This document shows, one piece after another, positions 5,876-5,893 of a DNA stretch of 5,893 bases; within the stretch, counting starts at the first letter, position 1; every line of letters starts with the position of its first letter. Source of the stretch: Oscillospiraceae bacterium (GTDB taxonomy: Bacteria > Bacillota > Clostridia > Oscillospirales > Ruminococcaceae); the NCBI GenBank assembly GCA_003508605.1, contig DNUB01000195.1, positions 1 through 5,893 on the forward strand, read 5' to 3'. The position numbers were made by a program, and so were the translations under genes. Under the pieces are notes generated by a model that saw only the letters and a list, made by a program, of their open reading frames with translations, did not search any database and had not been told where the DNA came from.

Positions 5876-5893
5876 AATGAGGGGCAACGCCCC
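5876..5893. repeat. Palindrome at the right edge, possible second copy of the edge repeat or start of a terminator
   Basis: AATGA is followed by GGGGC-AAC-GCCCC (5881-5893), a perfect 5-bp stem with a 3-nt loop ending exactly at the window edge. The first seven bases equal bases 1-7. It lies 15 bp after the last stop codon, so it could also be the hairpin of a terminator whose T-run is outside the window. AAAAGGA (5866-5872) lies 4 nt before an ATG at 5877, so the beginning of another gene (MRGNAP) cannot be excluded. Confidence 0.35.

Overview
The window is a compact, moderately AT-rich stretch with all genes on the plus strand, Shine-Dalgarno sites of the AAAGGA/AAGGAG type, and very short intergenic gaps. 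Together with the gene content (Tex, a YcxB-like membrane protein, QueH, a GMN-type CorA and a stand-alone ParB/Srx-like protein) this suggests a Firmicutes chromosome. A gut-type clostridium (Oscillospiraceae/Ruminococcaceae or Lachnospiraceae) is most likely. The assignment is by style and content only, not by an rRNA or marker match.

Bases 1-103 hold a palindromic element and a TATAAT-like box. Bases 104-4004 hold four genes that look like one operon: a histidine (RHG) phosphatase, the transcription accessory protein Tex, a two-helix YcxB-like membrane protein, and the epoxyqueuosine reductase QueH. The gaps are 20 bp and 1 bp, followed by a 26-38 bp overlap. Two of the genes are RNA-related: Tex in transcription and translation, QueH in tRNA queuosine synthesis. 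The other two have no clear link to them.

Bases 4005-4261 are the only sizeable non-coding gap. It contains a weak AT-rich hairpin behind queH, a good sigma-A type promoter with an extended -10, and a leader of about 150 nt in front of corA. The leader carries a 25-codon upstream ORF with its own ribosome binding site. It also carries four segments that can pair in two mutually exclusive ways (1:2 with 3:4, or 2:3), the last covering the corA ribosome binding site. This is the layout of a translation- or ligand-controlled attenuator and is the most interesting part of the window.

Bases 4262-5860 are corA followed 6 bp later by a ParB/Srx-fold protein of unknown function with a DGHTR motif, probably co-transcribed. 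The last bases (5876-5893) start another palindrome preceded by AATGAGG, the same seven bases that open the window. The six-gene block may therefore lie between two copies of a dispersed hairpin repeat. No tRNA, rRNA, CRISPR array, insertion sequence or phage gene was seen.
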